A stretch of DNA of 64,000 nt from Tachypleus tridentatus (lineage: Eukaryota > Arthropoda > Merostomata > Xiphosura > Limulidae): assembly GCF_004210375.1 (NCBI RefSeq), contig NC_134834.1, positions 90,648,170 through 90,712,169 on the forward strand, written 5' to 3'. The position numbers and the translations under genes are program-made. Position 1 is the stretch's first letter; each line of letters starts with the position of its first letter. Under the pieces are notes generated by a model, which worked only from the letters and a program-made list of their open reading frames with translations, was not told the origin of the DNA and made no database searches. Below are positions 1 to 10,809 of this stretch, piece by piece.

Positions 1-78
1 AATGTGAGAGCTAATAGAAAACATGTTAATTCAGAATATAGCCGAAAGATCCACAGCTGTCTAAATGAAATATATCGT

Positions 79-352
79 TTGTTTGTTTTTGAATCACGCG
101 CAAAGCTACATGAGGGCTATCTGCGCTAGCCGTCCCTAATTTAGCGTCTTAAGACTAGAGAGAAGACAGCTAGTCGTCACTATCCACCGCCAACTCTTGG
201 GATACTCCTTTACCAAATAATAGTAGGATTGACTGTCACATTATAATGCCCCCACGGCTGAAATAGCGAGCACGTTTGGTGTGACGGGGATTCAAACCCG
301 CTATCCTCAGATTACCAATCGAGCGCCTTGACCCCCCTGGCCATGCCGGGCG
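79..352 (-). mobile_element. SINE-1 copy, near full length
   Basis: The reverse complement begins with a tRNA-like head (A-box-like 'catggccagg', B-box-like 'gggtttgaatcc'). It continues through the family body (gctcgc, gtgggggcattataatg, gactagctg, ctaatttagg-type blocks) into an (AAAC)-rich tail. It is flanked by a 13-bp duplication with one mismatch, tgaaatatatcgt at 66-78 and tgaaatatttcgt at 353-365, as expected from target-primed retroposition. Non-autonomous; no coding capacity. Confidence 0.9.
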
Positions 353-365
353 TGAAATATTTCGT

Positions 366-702
366 GAACACTTTTACTAATAAATATAAATCTTAGACTG
401 TGCATAAGCATTCTGTAAATATAAATAATAATAATAAATTTATATAAAACTTACATTGCTTACGTTATGAATAATTACGTGTATTTGTTAAATAATCAAC
501 AAAAATGATTTCACATCGATAATTCAAAAGCCTGGTAACATATGACATTTGTCCCTTGAATTGGTGATATTATATCCAAATAATTATTTTGATAAGCTGC
601 TATTTATTCTATATGAAGTTAAAGTTTTTTGTAACATCAATTAGCATGGAATGATGAATATGCACTAATACAAAGGCATTAATGTAAAATGATATAATAA
701 TC
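366..702. other. AT-rich spacer, nothing recognised
   Basis: Low-complexity AT-rich sequence with short A/T runs. I see no open frame, tRNA-like box or repeat worth naming. Confidence 0.6.
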
Positions 703-773
703 CTGACGATGACCGAAGAAGGTCGAAACGTTGTTCGCTCCTCTTGTGCTTTCTTTCTCTACCCATACCAGAC
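703..773 (+). mobile_element. Hammerhead-like / Penelope-like terminal fragment
   Basis: CTGACGA (703-709) is followed by T, then GACC (711-714) pairing with GGTC (721-724) around a GAAGAA loop, then GAAAC (725-729). This is the core plus stem II of a hammerhead; stem III is not convincing. The block ends with acccataccag (761-771). Both ggtcgaaac and acccataccag recur in reverse orientation near 8786-8932, so this is a dispersed element. Assignment to Penelope-like elements is inference from the known presence of hammerheads in their terminal repeats. Confidence 0.45.
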
Positions 774-852
774 GCTTTTAAATATATAACGTTGATATAA
801 TGATTTGTTCGTGCATAAACTGCATGGAACTGTTGTGTAAAGGATCGGAATC

Positions 853-873
853 TTTACGTACATAGTACGTAAA
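853..873. repeat. Short perfect hairpin
   Basis: TTTACGTAC (853-861) and GTACGTAAA (865-873) are perfect reverse complements separated by a 3-nt ATA loop. Function unknown; it may be chance in AT-rich DNA. Confidence 0.5.
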
Positions 874-1043
874 AGACAAGTTGAATTATGTTTCTAGCTA
901 TTTTAATTAAATCATATTGATTGTAGTGTTTAAGGTTTTAATTATTTTATGCTATACTTATTAAGATTATTTTACTTTTTGTTCCTGGATATAGAACCAA
1001 ATAATTCCTTTAAGTTGGCCAGCGATCATGAAAATACCACTAA

Positions 1044-1257
1044 AGTTACATGAAAAAATACCGTTACAAATATTGGAGTTACATCAAAAACAATGTTACA
1101 AATATTGGAGTTACATCAAAAACAATGTTACAAATATTGGAGTTACATCAAAAACAATGTTACAAATATTGGAGCTACATCAAAAATACCGTTACAAGTG
1201 TTGAATTTACATAAAAAATAACGTTACAAATATTGGCGTAATATCAAAATTATCGTT
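1044..1257. repeat. Minisatellite, 32-bp unit, about 6.7 copies
   Basis: A tandem array built on gttacaaatattggag plus ttacatcaaaaacaat. The middle units (from 1095 and 1127) are nearly identical, while the outer units are diverged (accgttacaagtg, taacgttacaaa). Better conservation in the centre suggests growth from within. No coding potential. Confidence 0.9.
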
Positions 1258-3211
1258 AAAAAGAGGACATTGACAGTTGAATTATCCTAATCATTGTAGA
1301 TATTACGTTTTTTGTGTATTGATTTATGATATTAAACATTATTTCTAGTCAGTTTTTTACACGGACGTATATTTCAATTGTAACGTATTTATGTACCGAT
1401 TTCTGATATTTGTTACTTCATTTTGGACCATAAATTCTTGATAAATGCTTAAGCACAAACAAAATGCATCATAATTCGTATAATTTATTGCGTATGTTAA
1501 AATACTCTACTTCTCAGTGACATGTGTACTTTAGGTAAACTAAGTGTTGTTTGAAAGCCATTCTGTGACATAAATGTAACTCTTATATTTTGATATTAGA
1601 ACCATAATTGCAACAATACAATTTGAATGGCTTTACTAAACTGATAAGTTGTCAAATTAAAGACAACTTACATCTTTGTTTTACTTAACGTAATAAATAT
1701 TATTCTTATTTTTCAAAACAGTCACATGAAAAATTATAATAAATATATGTTTTGTTTTTATTTCCGATTATATGAATATTTCAGAGCATGCTTTAAACTC
1801 ACTTACGCTACTGGAAGTAAAGAAAAATATGATTTGTAAACAATATCATCTCGATCCACTGCTATTCTGAGAAGTTATTGAAACGATAGAAAAATATATT
1901 TGTAGAAAGAATAGACCAAAATCTGCAAAACAATGAATTTTAGCTCTTCATAATACATTGTATTTATTAATGCATGGATGATAAAATATGTATTTCGTAA
2001 TTACTATAACAAACATACACGTAGCCATGGAGGTACGGTATTGGTACTAAGACATCACGTGGAAAAAACAACCAAAATATGATTATCTGGTAAACAAAAA
2101 AACCCACCAAGTTGGTTGCTTTTCTGGAACGTAAAACAAGCATCTACAATGACAAGTTGAAGGGAGCTATTCCCTACTAAAGCGCTGGAATTGTCAGTTT
2201 TTTTTGTTTTGTAATAGTTTAACTTGGTATTGCGTGATTATGAACCATATATATATATATGTGAGTGTGTGTATATGTGTTATACATATGTTACTACGCA
2301 GGACTTTAATTTCCAACTACAGATTCAAAAAAAGTGAAAGCGCAGAACATTTTGAATATTATGAATACATCTCCATTTATTTACGACCAAATTACTATGG
2401 CAACAAGCACTCTTTCTCTTCATGTAATTTTCACTGAAAATAGACGAGTGAAAAATTTTTCCTTTCGCATTCATAAAGTGTTCTGGCAAATTTGACTGTT
2501 TCATCTTATTTTACAGCCTGGTTAGTTTGACTGAAGAATTACAACTACTATTTAACTTATTTGTGTTCACTGTTTAAGAAGTTTGATTTACGGGAAACAA
2601 CACCCAAGTGTTGAGAGAAACAGCTTTTACCAAATGCCCAATATTTATCCCGAGGAAAAGACAACACAATTTTGATGCCACTGATGTGAACCGACGAAGT
2701 TAGCGAAAATCTGTAGATTTGATTTTTCAAGATGTAATAATATTTTTGATATCAAAGTAATTTTGTTTGAGACTTCGTTGGTTTAATATAACGGAGATTT
2801 TAAAGTTTTATGATAAAGCTTTTGTGTAACATTAACGATATTTAGAGGAAAGTAGATATGCCAAATTACAATACAATGTTTTTATTGAAAAATTAAAAAT
2901 TCTTAAAAGTTAGAGACCTTTATTCAGAAAGGTGTTTCACGTATGACTTAGTTAAAATTACTGTTATTTATTATTTAAGTCACTGGAGAGCAAAATGTCC
3001 TTTTCCACTAAAATTTCGTGATATAAACTTTTAAGGATCGAAAATTCATTGCTAGACTTTAGTTGCTAAATCTAAGTTATGACTAGAATTTTCATCTGTG
3101 GTTCGTTCATTATGTTACGTGTCAAGAAAATTGTAATATTTTTACCAATAAGATTGTAAATTTATAAAGAAAAAATAGTATCCTAACAAACATACAATAG
3201 CTGGCAGTAGA
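1258..3211. other. Gene-free AT-rich stretch
   Basis: About 2 kb of AT-rich unique-looking sequence. The only open frame of note (2204-2437) runs through an (AT)n/(GT)n microsatellite at about 2248-2280 and looks non-coding. No SINE or transposon ends seen. Confidence 0.6.
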
Positions 3212-3415
3212 GCTTGGCACGGCCAGGCGGCTCGCGCGCTCAACTGTTAATCTGAGGGTTGCGGGTTCGAATTCTCGCTCCACCAAACACACTAGCCCTT
3301 TAACATGTAGGGGCGTCATAATTTGACAGTGAATCTCTCCATTCATTGGTAATAGAGTAGCCCAAGATTTGGCGGATAGCCCTCGTGTTGCTTTTCACGA
3401 AATTCCAAACAAAGC
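3212..3415 (+). mobile_element. SINE-1 copy with internal deletion
   Basis: The tRNA-like head is intact, with cacggccaggcgg as A box and gcgggttcgaattc as B box. The body runs to agatttggcgg (to about 3374), then jumps directly to atagccctcgtg, so about 85 bp of the family body is missing. The 3-prime tail (ttttcacgaaattccaaacaaa) is present. Confidence 0.85.
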
Positions 3416-3696
3416 ACATAGTAACAATTAAACTCTGTAAAATGTACTTAGTTTCATCACTATAAGTATCTGCAACCAGTCCAACATTAAACTATACAAC
3501 TACACCATGAACTTCAGGTTTTTTTAAAAACTGTTTTGCTTTCATCTGACACCAGTTTTACATCTGTTATTTGAGCTTACTCCCCAAATAGGTTCTGTCT
3601 GCAGCTTGGCTCAGATTTGTTGAATGTAATTTCAAAAGGAAAAGCTGAACGACAACATTTCTGCATTTATGTAGCATATATGTTGGGGAGAGTGCT

Positions 3697-3853
3697 TGTT
3701 TATTGGATTTCGCACAAAACTACGCGAAGATTACCTGCGGTAATCCGCTTTACTTTCGAAATGATAGACTAGATGGAAGGTAGCTATTCAACATCCACCG
3801 CTAATCCTTAGATTACTCTTATAACGCACTCATGGCCTCAAGATACGGAGAGC
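3697..3853 (-). mobile_element. SINE-1, degenerate, head lost
   Basis: The tail side (gatttcgcacaaaactac) and body blocks (gatagactagatggaaggtagct, ccaccgctaatcc) are recognisable on the minus strand. The tRNA-like head and part of the middle are missing. An old copy. Confidence 0.7.
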
Positions 3854-5146
3854 AATTTTTTTATCTTTATTTTTCGGCGTTAATGGAACGCGAACTACAG
3901 TATCTTAGTTCCACACTCCGACATTCTAAGCTCTTCCTGCAGATGCAACATTTAGTTTGGCTACTTAACTGAAGACAACCACATTTTATAACTGTGACCA
4001 CGATCGTATTAAAAAGGTATGATTTCTTTAATACATTGTATCATCCTTTTTATAGTCAAATTTTAAACATTCCAATCTTACCAGTTTTTGTTTTGATGTA
4101 GTTTTCTTTATAAACTGTTCGTAAAATTAGTTAGCTCGTAGATGATTAGAATAAAAAAGACAAATACGAGCAAATCACTTAACACATTTTTTAAAAAAAT
4201 TTCTTTAAAGTAAGAGTTAAAAAAGTGCAAAAATAATCACACTAACAAGAAACAATTCAGATAACTCATTACTGAACAAAAATTATTGTTAATTTTTAAC
4301 ACTTAAATAATTGAATAAATTTTTCAGTTTCTTAGTTTATTTGTAAAAAAAAAAAAGATGATTTCTTATCCCTGGTTAACACATCACATATTTCATTTGT
4401 ATGTTGCTGTAATGGAGAGGAATTAGTCTAGGCGTTGTCACGAAGAAATGACAGAAAAGCCATGTTACAGGTATTTATTCTAAGGTATCACTAACTCTTT
4501 TTTTTACTGTACTTTTCTTCTAAGGATTTGTGGTGTTTATCTCACAGGGTGTGGTGACACATAAGAAAATATATTTCTTTTATACCACGAACGTGTTTCT
4601 TTACACAAAAGACAGATCAATTCATACAAAATGCTGTTTGTTAAAAGATAAGGTTTTAAATTAGTTACCCCCTGTAGATATTTACCATGGAAACTTTTGG
4701 TGAATCTATTACCGAATAAACATTCTGGTTTACGTACGGTGTCGTAAGAGTTAGAAACTGGGAACAATGTTGGATCAATAATGCAAATATCGTAAGAATA
4801 TCTTGGTGTACCAAATGTTTTTTTGTTGTTTTTTTCTGTTCAGCTATATTATGCATGCAATGGGAAAAGGTTTTGATTTAAGACACACGCCTGTAGGAAG
4901 TCTAATAACATCTCACTTGGTAACATACTTCGGTTACATCCTAGTATTACGTCAACGAGTTCTTTGTGTGGTAAAATTATATTCCTTAGCAGATCTATAC
5001 GACAACCTGACAAACTGTAAACGTTAAGGAATGAATAACACCAAAAACTAAAAGCCAGTGAAGCAAACTAAAAGCACATTAACACGATGATACTGCTTGG
5101 TCTAAATCATGTGATTAACTTCCGAAACTGTAATATTTATTTTTCT
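3854..5146. other. Gene-free AT-rich stretch
   Basis: No supported gene. Short open frames at 4537-4767, 4665-4856 (both minus) and 4803-5027 (plus) overlap one another on opposite strands, have no domain signature and look like chance frames. Confidence 0.55.
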
Positions 5147-5419
5147 GTTTTATTTTTAATTTCGCGCAAAGCTATACGAGGACTGTCTGCGCTGAGCGTC
5201 CCTAAATTAGCAATGTAAGACTAGAGGGAATATAACTAGTCGTCACAACCCACCGCCAACTCTTGGACTTCTCTTTTACCAAAGAATAGAGGGATTTACC
5301 ATAACATTACAACGCCCCATGGCTAAAAGAGGCGAGCATCTTTGGTACAACTGGGATTCGAATCCGCGAACATCAGATAACGAGTGGAACGCCTTAATCC
5401 ACCGAGCCATGCTGGGCCT
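5147..5419 (-). mobile_element. SINE-1 copy, near full length
   Basis: The whole family order is readable on the minus strand: ggcccagcatggc head, gattcgaatcc B box (reverse complement of 5352-5364), body, and tail with gctttgcgcgaaatt. The tail is followed by T-rich DNA, so no clean target duplication can be fixed. Confidence 0.88.
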
Positions 5420-5804
5420 TATTTTTTTCGCCTCTTTACATAACTAATGTTTTATTTCATAATAGTTACTCGTAAAATTTGTTCCACGTTTAAAGTGAAC
5501 GTTAGAGTGAACGTACGTTTACATTTTGGCTTCTGAAAAGGTGATTAAAATTAAATATATACACTTAATGAAATAATCACCGCTAAGTATTTATAAGTTT
5601 ATGACACTTAGAAACAGAAATACAAGTAAAGTAACCTTATCAAACACCAATATAAAAACTCAAATACTGCAAGCTTAACTGTAACAAATTATCACGCAGT
5701 ATATCATTTATTCAACTAGTGAAATGTAATATCGCCAGAAAAGACAACAACATTCCTGAAAACTTACAACTGCCAATTGTATTGTATCTGTTATATCCAG
5801 TGTC

Positions 5805-5839
5805 GACGAAGCATTTCGCTTAATATCAGAGCTCATCAG
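5805..5839 (-). ncRNA. Hammerhead-ribozyme-like motif
   Basis: On the minus strand: CTGATGA (5839-5833); stem II GCT/AGC (5832-5830 with 5820-5818) around a 9-nt loop; GAAA (5817-5814); stem III ATG/CGT (5814-5812 with 5808-5806, one G-T wobble) around CTT; then a GTC cleavage triplet (5807-5805). All core bases are canonical. Stem I pairs poorly, so activity is doubtful. Inferred to come from a Penelope-like element or retrozyme. Confidence 0.5.
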
Positions 5840-6237
5840 ATCGCCTAAAATAAATTATGGCTAAGATGCTATTTCTCTTATCAAATTACAAAACAACAGC
5901 TGTTATGGTATAAGGTATATCAAGCTGGTAGATATTATTTATATCAATTATACTGATAGGCTACATATAAATCAGAATTAATGTAAGGAATAATTGCTAT
6001 CTCAAGTTTCAAATCAGAATATAAGGAACCTGGACAGTTGTACAGCATGGGATTACAATTTTCAACTTGACCACCAGCTTGTGCACAAATAGGCTAACTA
6101 AAGAGGTCAGAGGCTATTATGGTTCAGGCAAAAAAAACTGCCTCTAATTTTGAACACTGTCCCTTAGTTATCCACCAGCATCAGATACGAGAAATGATTT
6201 TTTTTATATACTAAATAAAGGAGTTGGATATCCGCTC

Positions 6238-6352
6238 TCCTAGGGGGCACTGGTAAGTCTGCGGGCTTAAAATGCTAGTAATCGAATTTCAATATACCTG
6301 ATGGACACAGTACAGGTAGTCCATTATGTAGTCTTGTTATTAACAATAAACA
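6238..6352 (+). mobile_element. SINE-2 copy, diverged
   Basis: It opens with tcctagggggcactggtaagtctgc (A-box region), continues with gggcttaaaatgctagtaatc and a degraded B box (tcgaatttcaat), then gatggacacagtacaggtagtccattatgtag and a tail cttgttattaacaataaac. The order matches SINE-2 but it is well diverged. Confidence 0.7.
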
Positions 6353-6430
6353 ACTGACTGCCATTCTGGTAACATGCTACAACTGAAACTACAGAGAGTG
6401 TTCAGTGACTTCACGCTTTGAAATTTGGAC

Positions 6431-6506
6431 CAATCAAACCTCTTTTTGATCAATCAAACCTGTTTTTGATCAATCAAACCTCTTTTGATCAATCAAACCT
6501 GTTTTG
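6431..6506. repeat. Short tandem repeat, about 20-bp unit, 4 copies
   Basis: Four units of caatcaaacctctttttgat. Units 1 and 3 have ctc and units 2 and 4 have ctg, so the array may have grown as a 40-bp dimer. The last units lose one T. Confidence 0.9.
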
Positions 6507-7053
6507 AGAGCTATGATAGCTTCATTGTTCAGAGTTGTTTCATTTTAATACATCCGGACAATTCTACACCAGTGATCAAACGTATGTTTATAGAAATTGC
6601 TGTCTTATGGAATTGTTTGTGTAATAATCTCAGTGTTAACGCTAACTTAAACATTAGCTAATTTCACTTCGAAAAAAACACATTTCATTTTTTTATTATT
6701 ATTATTGATATCTACTTGCTTAAAATGAAATTTGCACCTTGTTACTTCTAAGCAAGCAATATGTTTAGGTGACAAAATAGATAAATTTAATGTTCATTAT
6801 ACAATGATAGAAGTGTGTGTGCGTACTTACCGATAGCCTATAAAGCAAAGCTTTAAAGTAACTGCCAGTGTAAATGACGTATAACTTATATCACTTCAAG
6901 TTAAGCCGCAGCCTAGTTTTCTTTCATTTGGAATTTAGAAAGCCAAACATCCCACAAATTCTACTTTGTCTCTCTTAACGCATGACTATTGACCACACTC
7001 ATGTGTGATTACGATTTTAATTGTTACATTTAACAAACATTACACTATATTGA

Positions 7054-7162
7054 CGCCCTTGTTAGTACAGCGGTAAGTCTACGGATTTACAACGCTAAAA
7101 TCAGGGGTTCGAGTCCCCTCGGTCGGCTCAGCTATTGTGGCTTTGCTATAAGAAAAACACAC
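7054..7162 (+). mobile_element. SINE-3 copy, complete, with target duplication
   Basis: A box TAGTACAGCGG (7063-7073) and B box GGTTCGAGTCC (7106-7116) are both close to the RNA polymerase III promoter consensus. The tail is tgtggctttgctataagaaaaacacac. A 12-bp duplication acactatattga flanks it (7042-7053 and 7163-7174), which shows retroposition and a fairly young copy. Confidence 0.93.
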
Positions 7163-7380
7163 ACACTATATTGATAGCTGTTTGTTAGTTAAAGCATATC
7201 TTTCAAACACGGTAATAATCCAGCATAGATAAACCTATCTTGAAATGTAAAACTTGAAAACAACTTGCGATAAAATAGTACAGACCTAACACTTTAATTT
7301 TTAGATAATATGTTCTTAAACAATTATATTATAGAAATATTTTTGCATTTTATAAGTTTTCTAGTGACTTAGCTGTTTGT

Positions 7381-7469
7381 TTCTAGACTTATAACGCTAA
7401 AACCCTGGGTTCGATATTCGTGGTGGGCAGAGCACTGTAGCCCATTTCGTAACTTTTGCTTAACTTGAA
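7381..7469 (+). mobile_element. SINE-2 fragment, 5-prime truncated
   Basis: It starts inside the head (agacttataacgctaaaac), keeps the B box (gggttcgatattc), then cgtggtgggcagagcac and a short tail. The A-box half is missing. Confidence 0.75.
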
Positions 7470-8785
7470 ACGACCATCATATAATTCATTTGTATATAAT
7501 ATTTTAAAATATGTTCAGTAAACCGATTTGACGCAAGATTTGAAAACTTCGGTTGAAACCTTAAATTAGGCCTATTGTAACCTGCATTCCACAAAAGTAC
7601 ATATTTTAAACTTATAGGCAAATTTTCATAACCAAACAGCATTCCACGAAACAATAAACAATTGGTTGATAAACAATAAATGGTTACTCAACGTTTCGTA
7701 TTAAACAGTGAACATAAAAGTATATTTAGGAGCGTTGTTTACGTGGAAGATATTTTGAAATTCTTTATATGAATAGTGTTGCCTTTGGATATTTCTGTAT
7801 AAGTGAATGTTAGCAAAAATATGTCAAAAATTATTTGAATGTCTAAGAATTTGGTGAACAGCTAAGAACTTGTTTTCGGTTATAAATTCAACGTACAAAG
7901 ATTATATTAGTCTGTTAAGTAACACCCATATCAAGTTATCTTTTAGATAAAGAATCAGATGTGCGAATATTTAGGTTTCAGAATACAAAAGTCATATTAG
8001 GAAAATATTTGCATACAGTATTCTGTATTGCACTAATTTCCATCAGTAAAATCGGATTAGATCTTCAGAATAACAGGCGATCTAGCAAGAAATATTTTGG
8101 AGAGTTAAACCATATTCTTCAACTTTGAGTTGCAAAAGCTAATCGAGAGTGTAAAATTCCTACTTGGTAGCGTTACAAACCCTCGCATTTGCTGGAAAAG
8201 TAAAACAGACTAGTCTCAGTGTGTAATAATATGAAGTAATCTTTATTGATTCAATAAAACAATGAGAAGTGACGAGTGTGACGAAGGAAGGCACATTTAC
8301 CGGAGAGTGAAAGTGATGAGAAAGGTACGTAGAGAAAATCTGTGAAAAACATTGTTAGAGACTGAGAACAACATTTTAAACGAAACAATAATACTCTTCT
8401 TTCCAGAACACGTGTGCTACCTACGTCGTTACCGGTCTTACATCTGAGAATAATGGAGGTTGTATGCTCAACGTACATATTACTGGACTTGTCAGTGAAA
8501 TTAATCGATGTCTACTTTCATATATATACATAATACGACTTCATTTACAGAAATCTTCCTCACGAAATAGTTCCCATAACACCATAGGTGAATGATCCAG
8601 AACCATAGGCAACTGTGAAAACACATAATATTAACACAGCCATTTACTTGACCAAAGTAAATCTAGGCTTGTTCGTAACCTTTGATATTTTTGAGCGTGT
8701 TTAGGCAAATAGAATCAAACAAAAAAACGTAAAAAACACCTAATTTTCATGATGACGAGAAAACCACTTCAAGTAAAAATATATT
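7470..8785. other. Gene-free AT-rich stretch
   Basis: No supported gene or repeat. Minus-strand frames at 7460-7654 and 8251-8478 lack domain features and have no splice or start context that I can support. Confidence 0.55.
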
Positions 8786-8978
8786 CTAAGGATGGCTGGT
8801 ATGGGTATTAACACTTTAATTAAAATAAAGTACAAACAATGTTTCGACCTTCTTAGATAATCTTTGGGTTAACAAACATTTTAATTAAAATAAAGTACAA
8901 ACAATGTTTCGACCTTCTTAGATAATCTTTGGGTTAACAAACATTTTAAAGTTTTAATACCTTTTCAACCGTCTTCAG
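8786..8978 (-). mobile_element. Element fragment with 65-bp direct repeat and hammerhead-like remnants
   Basis: A 65-bp unit occurs twice with essentially no change (8815-8879, 8880-8944), plus 5 bp of a third. On the minus strand each unit contains aagaaggtcgaaacattg (8841-8867 and 8906-8932), which aligns with the 703-729 motif at about 21 of 27 positions. The end cccataccag (about 8795-8804, reversed) is also shared. A further CTGAAGA...GAAAA block lies at 8978-8962. Core bases are decayed. The tandem layout fits Penelope-like terminal repeats; this is inference. Confidence 0.5.
8815..8949. repeat. 65-bp tandem duplication
   Basis: Two nearly perfect 65-bp copies running from tttaattaaaataaagtac to gggttaacaaacat, then the start of a third. 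Lack of divergence means either recent duplication or recent arrival of an already dimeric element. Confidence 0.93.
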
Positions 8979-9715
8979 AAAACAGCCAGTGTGTCTACAT
9001 TCTATATTTACGTAGCCGTTCTATTTTTACATAGTTTCTAACTACTGAAACGGTTATTTTACATTTGATGGTGAGGTTGGAACGTAACTGTGTTATAATT
9101 TTGCGTTATTTTAACTGGTTGTGGTTTAGCTATTTGTGTCTGACTGAGAATTTAAGAATTTTCAATACGACGCTGCATCCGATTAGTAAGATTCACATGT
9201 TCCTTTAACTCAGCGCAAATACACTAATTAGGTTTCCTTATAGTACATAACATAGTGTGAAAATTCAAAAGCCTGCTTCCAGTGACACATTATTTTTCAG
9301 CCAAAGATTTTAGTATCTCAAAATATAAGGTGATATCAGACAACGTACAAACTGACGTATAAGAAAAATCCTACATATTAATAATTATATCTTAAGAAGA
9401 ACTTATTCCAAAGAAAGTAATTTTATCAGCCCCTCAGTTTTGTATTAGACAACGAGAGAAAATAAAAGCAGTGTTAAAGTGATGCAGATGCAATTTGAAA
9501 CATCTTATGCCAAATCCAACCTTTTCTTATTAAAGTCTCTGATTTTCAATGAGTCTCCAGTGAGCTTTTATTCTAATAGGACGATAGTATTTCACGATAT
9601 AGCCATTTTAATTAAGGGATTTTCCTACTTATTATTTTGTACGTTGATGTAAATATCAATGGTAACCTAAATATTTACTTTACATATGACAGAAAAAAAA
9701 ACATATTCCCCTTGT

Positions 9716-10000
9716 GGGACAGGCATGGCCAGGTGGGCTAAGGTGTACAACTCGTAATCTGAGGATCGCGGGTTCGCATCCCCGGCGCGCCAAACATGCT
9801 CGCCCTTTCAGCCGTGGGGGGCGTTATAATGTGACGGTCATTCCCACTATTCGTTGGTAAAAGAGTAGTCCAAGTGTTGGCGGTGGGTGGTGATGACTAG
9901 CTGCCTTCCCTCTAGTCTTACACTGCTAAATTAGGGACGGCTAGCACAGATAGCCCTAGAGTAGCTTTGTGCGAAATTTCAAAACAAACAAAACAAAACA
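9716..10000 (+). mobile_element. SINE-1 copy, full length, young
   Basis: A complete copy from gggacaggcatggccagg to an (AAAC)n tail, with A- and B-box-like blocks (B box gggttcgcatcc has one change). It is flanked by a perfect 11-bp duplication attccccttgt (9705-9715 and 10001-10011). This copy is a good reference for the family length, about 285 bp. Confidence 0.95.
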
Positions 10001-10184
10001 ATTCCCCTTGTTCAGATAACTATTACTTTCTGCTTCATTATTTGTAATTAGACATCATTAAAAATGACCATCTGCAGCACCTAATGAAATATACTGCATT
10101 AAGAAAAGGTTTAGGAGTGTTATATGTTTCATGCATGCAATATTATTCAAATCGAGATAAATCTGCTAATAACAAAACTGTTTT

Positions 10185-10446
10185 GTTGGTTTTTGAAATT
10201 TCGCGCAAAACTACTAGTGAAAAATCTGTACTAACCGTTCCTAAATCAAAAGTTGTAGATTAGGGGTAGAACATATAGTTAACACAATCAAAGCTTGGGC
10301 TATTATTTTACCAGTGAAAAATGAGACTGGCTGTCACATTATAACTCCACCACGGCTGAAAGAGCGAGTATATTCGGTGATGGAATTCGACCTCGCGACC
10401 TGGAGATTGCGAGTTTAATGCTCTGACCATTAGGTCATGCCAAGAC
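10185..10446 (-). mobile_element. SINE-1 copy, diverged
   Basis: The full family order is readable on the minus strand from cttggcatgacctaatgg to the gcgcgaaatttc tail. There are many substitutions and a degraded body (ctgtactaaccgttcctaaatcaaaag). Older than its two neighbours. Confidence 0.82.
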
Positions 10447-10538
10447 TTGTAAAATAATAATTTGTTCTAATAATAAATTGTCAAACAATGGTGTATAACC
10501 ATAATAAAGTGATTTATTTTCGGGATAATATAATACAC

Positions 10539-10800
10539 AGGGTCCGGCATAGTCAGGTGGGTTAAGGCGTTCGACTCGTCATCTGTGAGTCGTGGGTTCG
10601 AATCCCTGTCTCACCAAACATGCTCGCCCTTTCAGCCGTGGGGGCGTAATAATGGGACCGTCAAGTAGTCCAACAGTTGGCGGTGGGTGGCGATGACTAG
10701 CTGCCTTCCCTCTATTCTTACACTATTAAATTAGGGACAGCTAACGCAGATAGCCCTCGTATAGCTTTGCGCGAAATTCAAAAATAAACAAAAACAAAAC
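10539..10800 (+). mobile_element. SINE-1 copy, young, small internal deletion
   Basis: Perfect B box GGTTCGAATCC (10595-10605) and a good A box (tagtcaggtggg). About 24 bp is missing between the gggaccgtca and agtagtccaac blocks. A 9-bp duplication ataatacac lies at 10530-10538 and 10801-10809. Confidence 0.93.
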
Positions 10801-10809
10801 ATAATACAC

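Noticed and set aside
2690..2716. Additional hammerhead-like word (ctgatg ... gcgaaaa region)
   Set aside because: No stem II can be formed between the two halves.
8747..8765. tgatgacgagaaaacc as a hammerhead core
   Set aside because: There is no room for stem II between tgatga and gaaaa.
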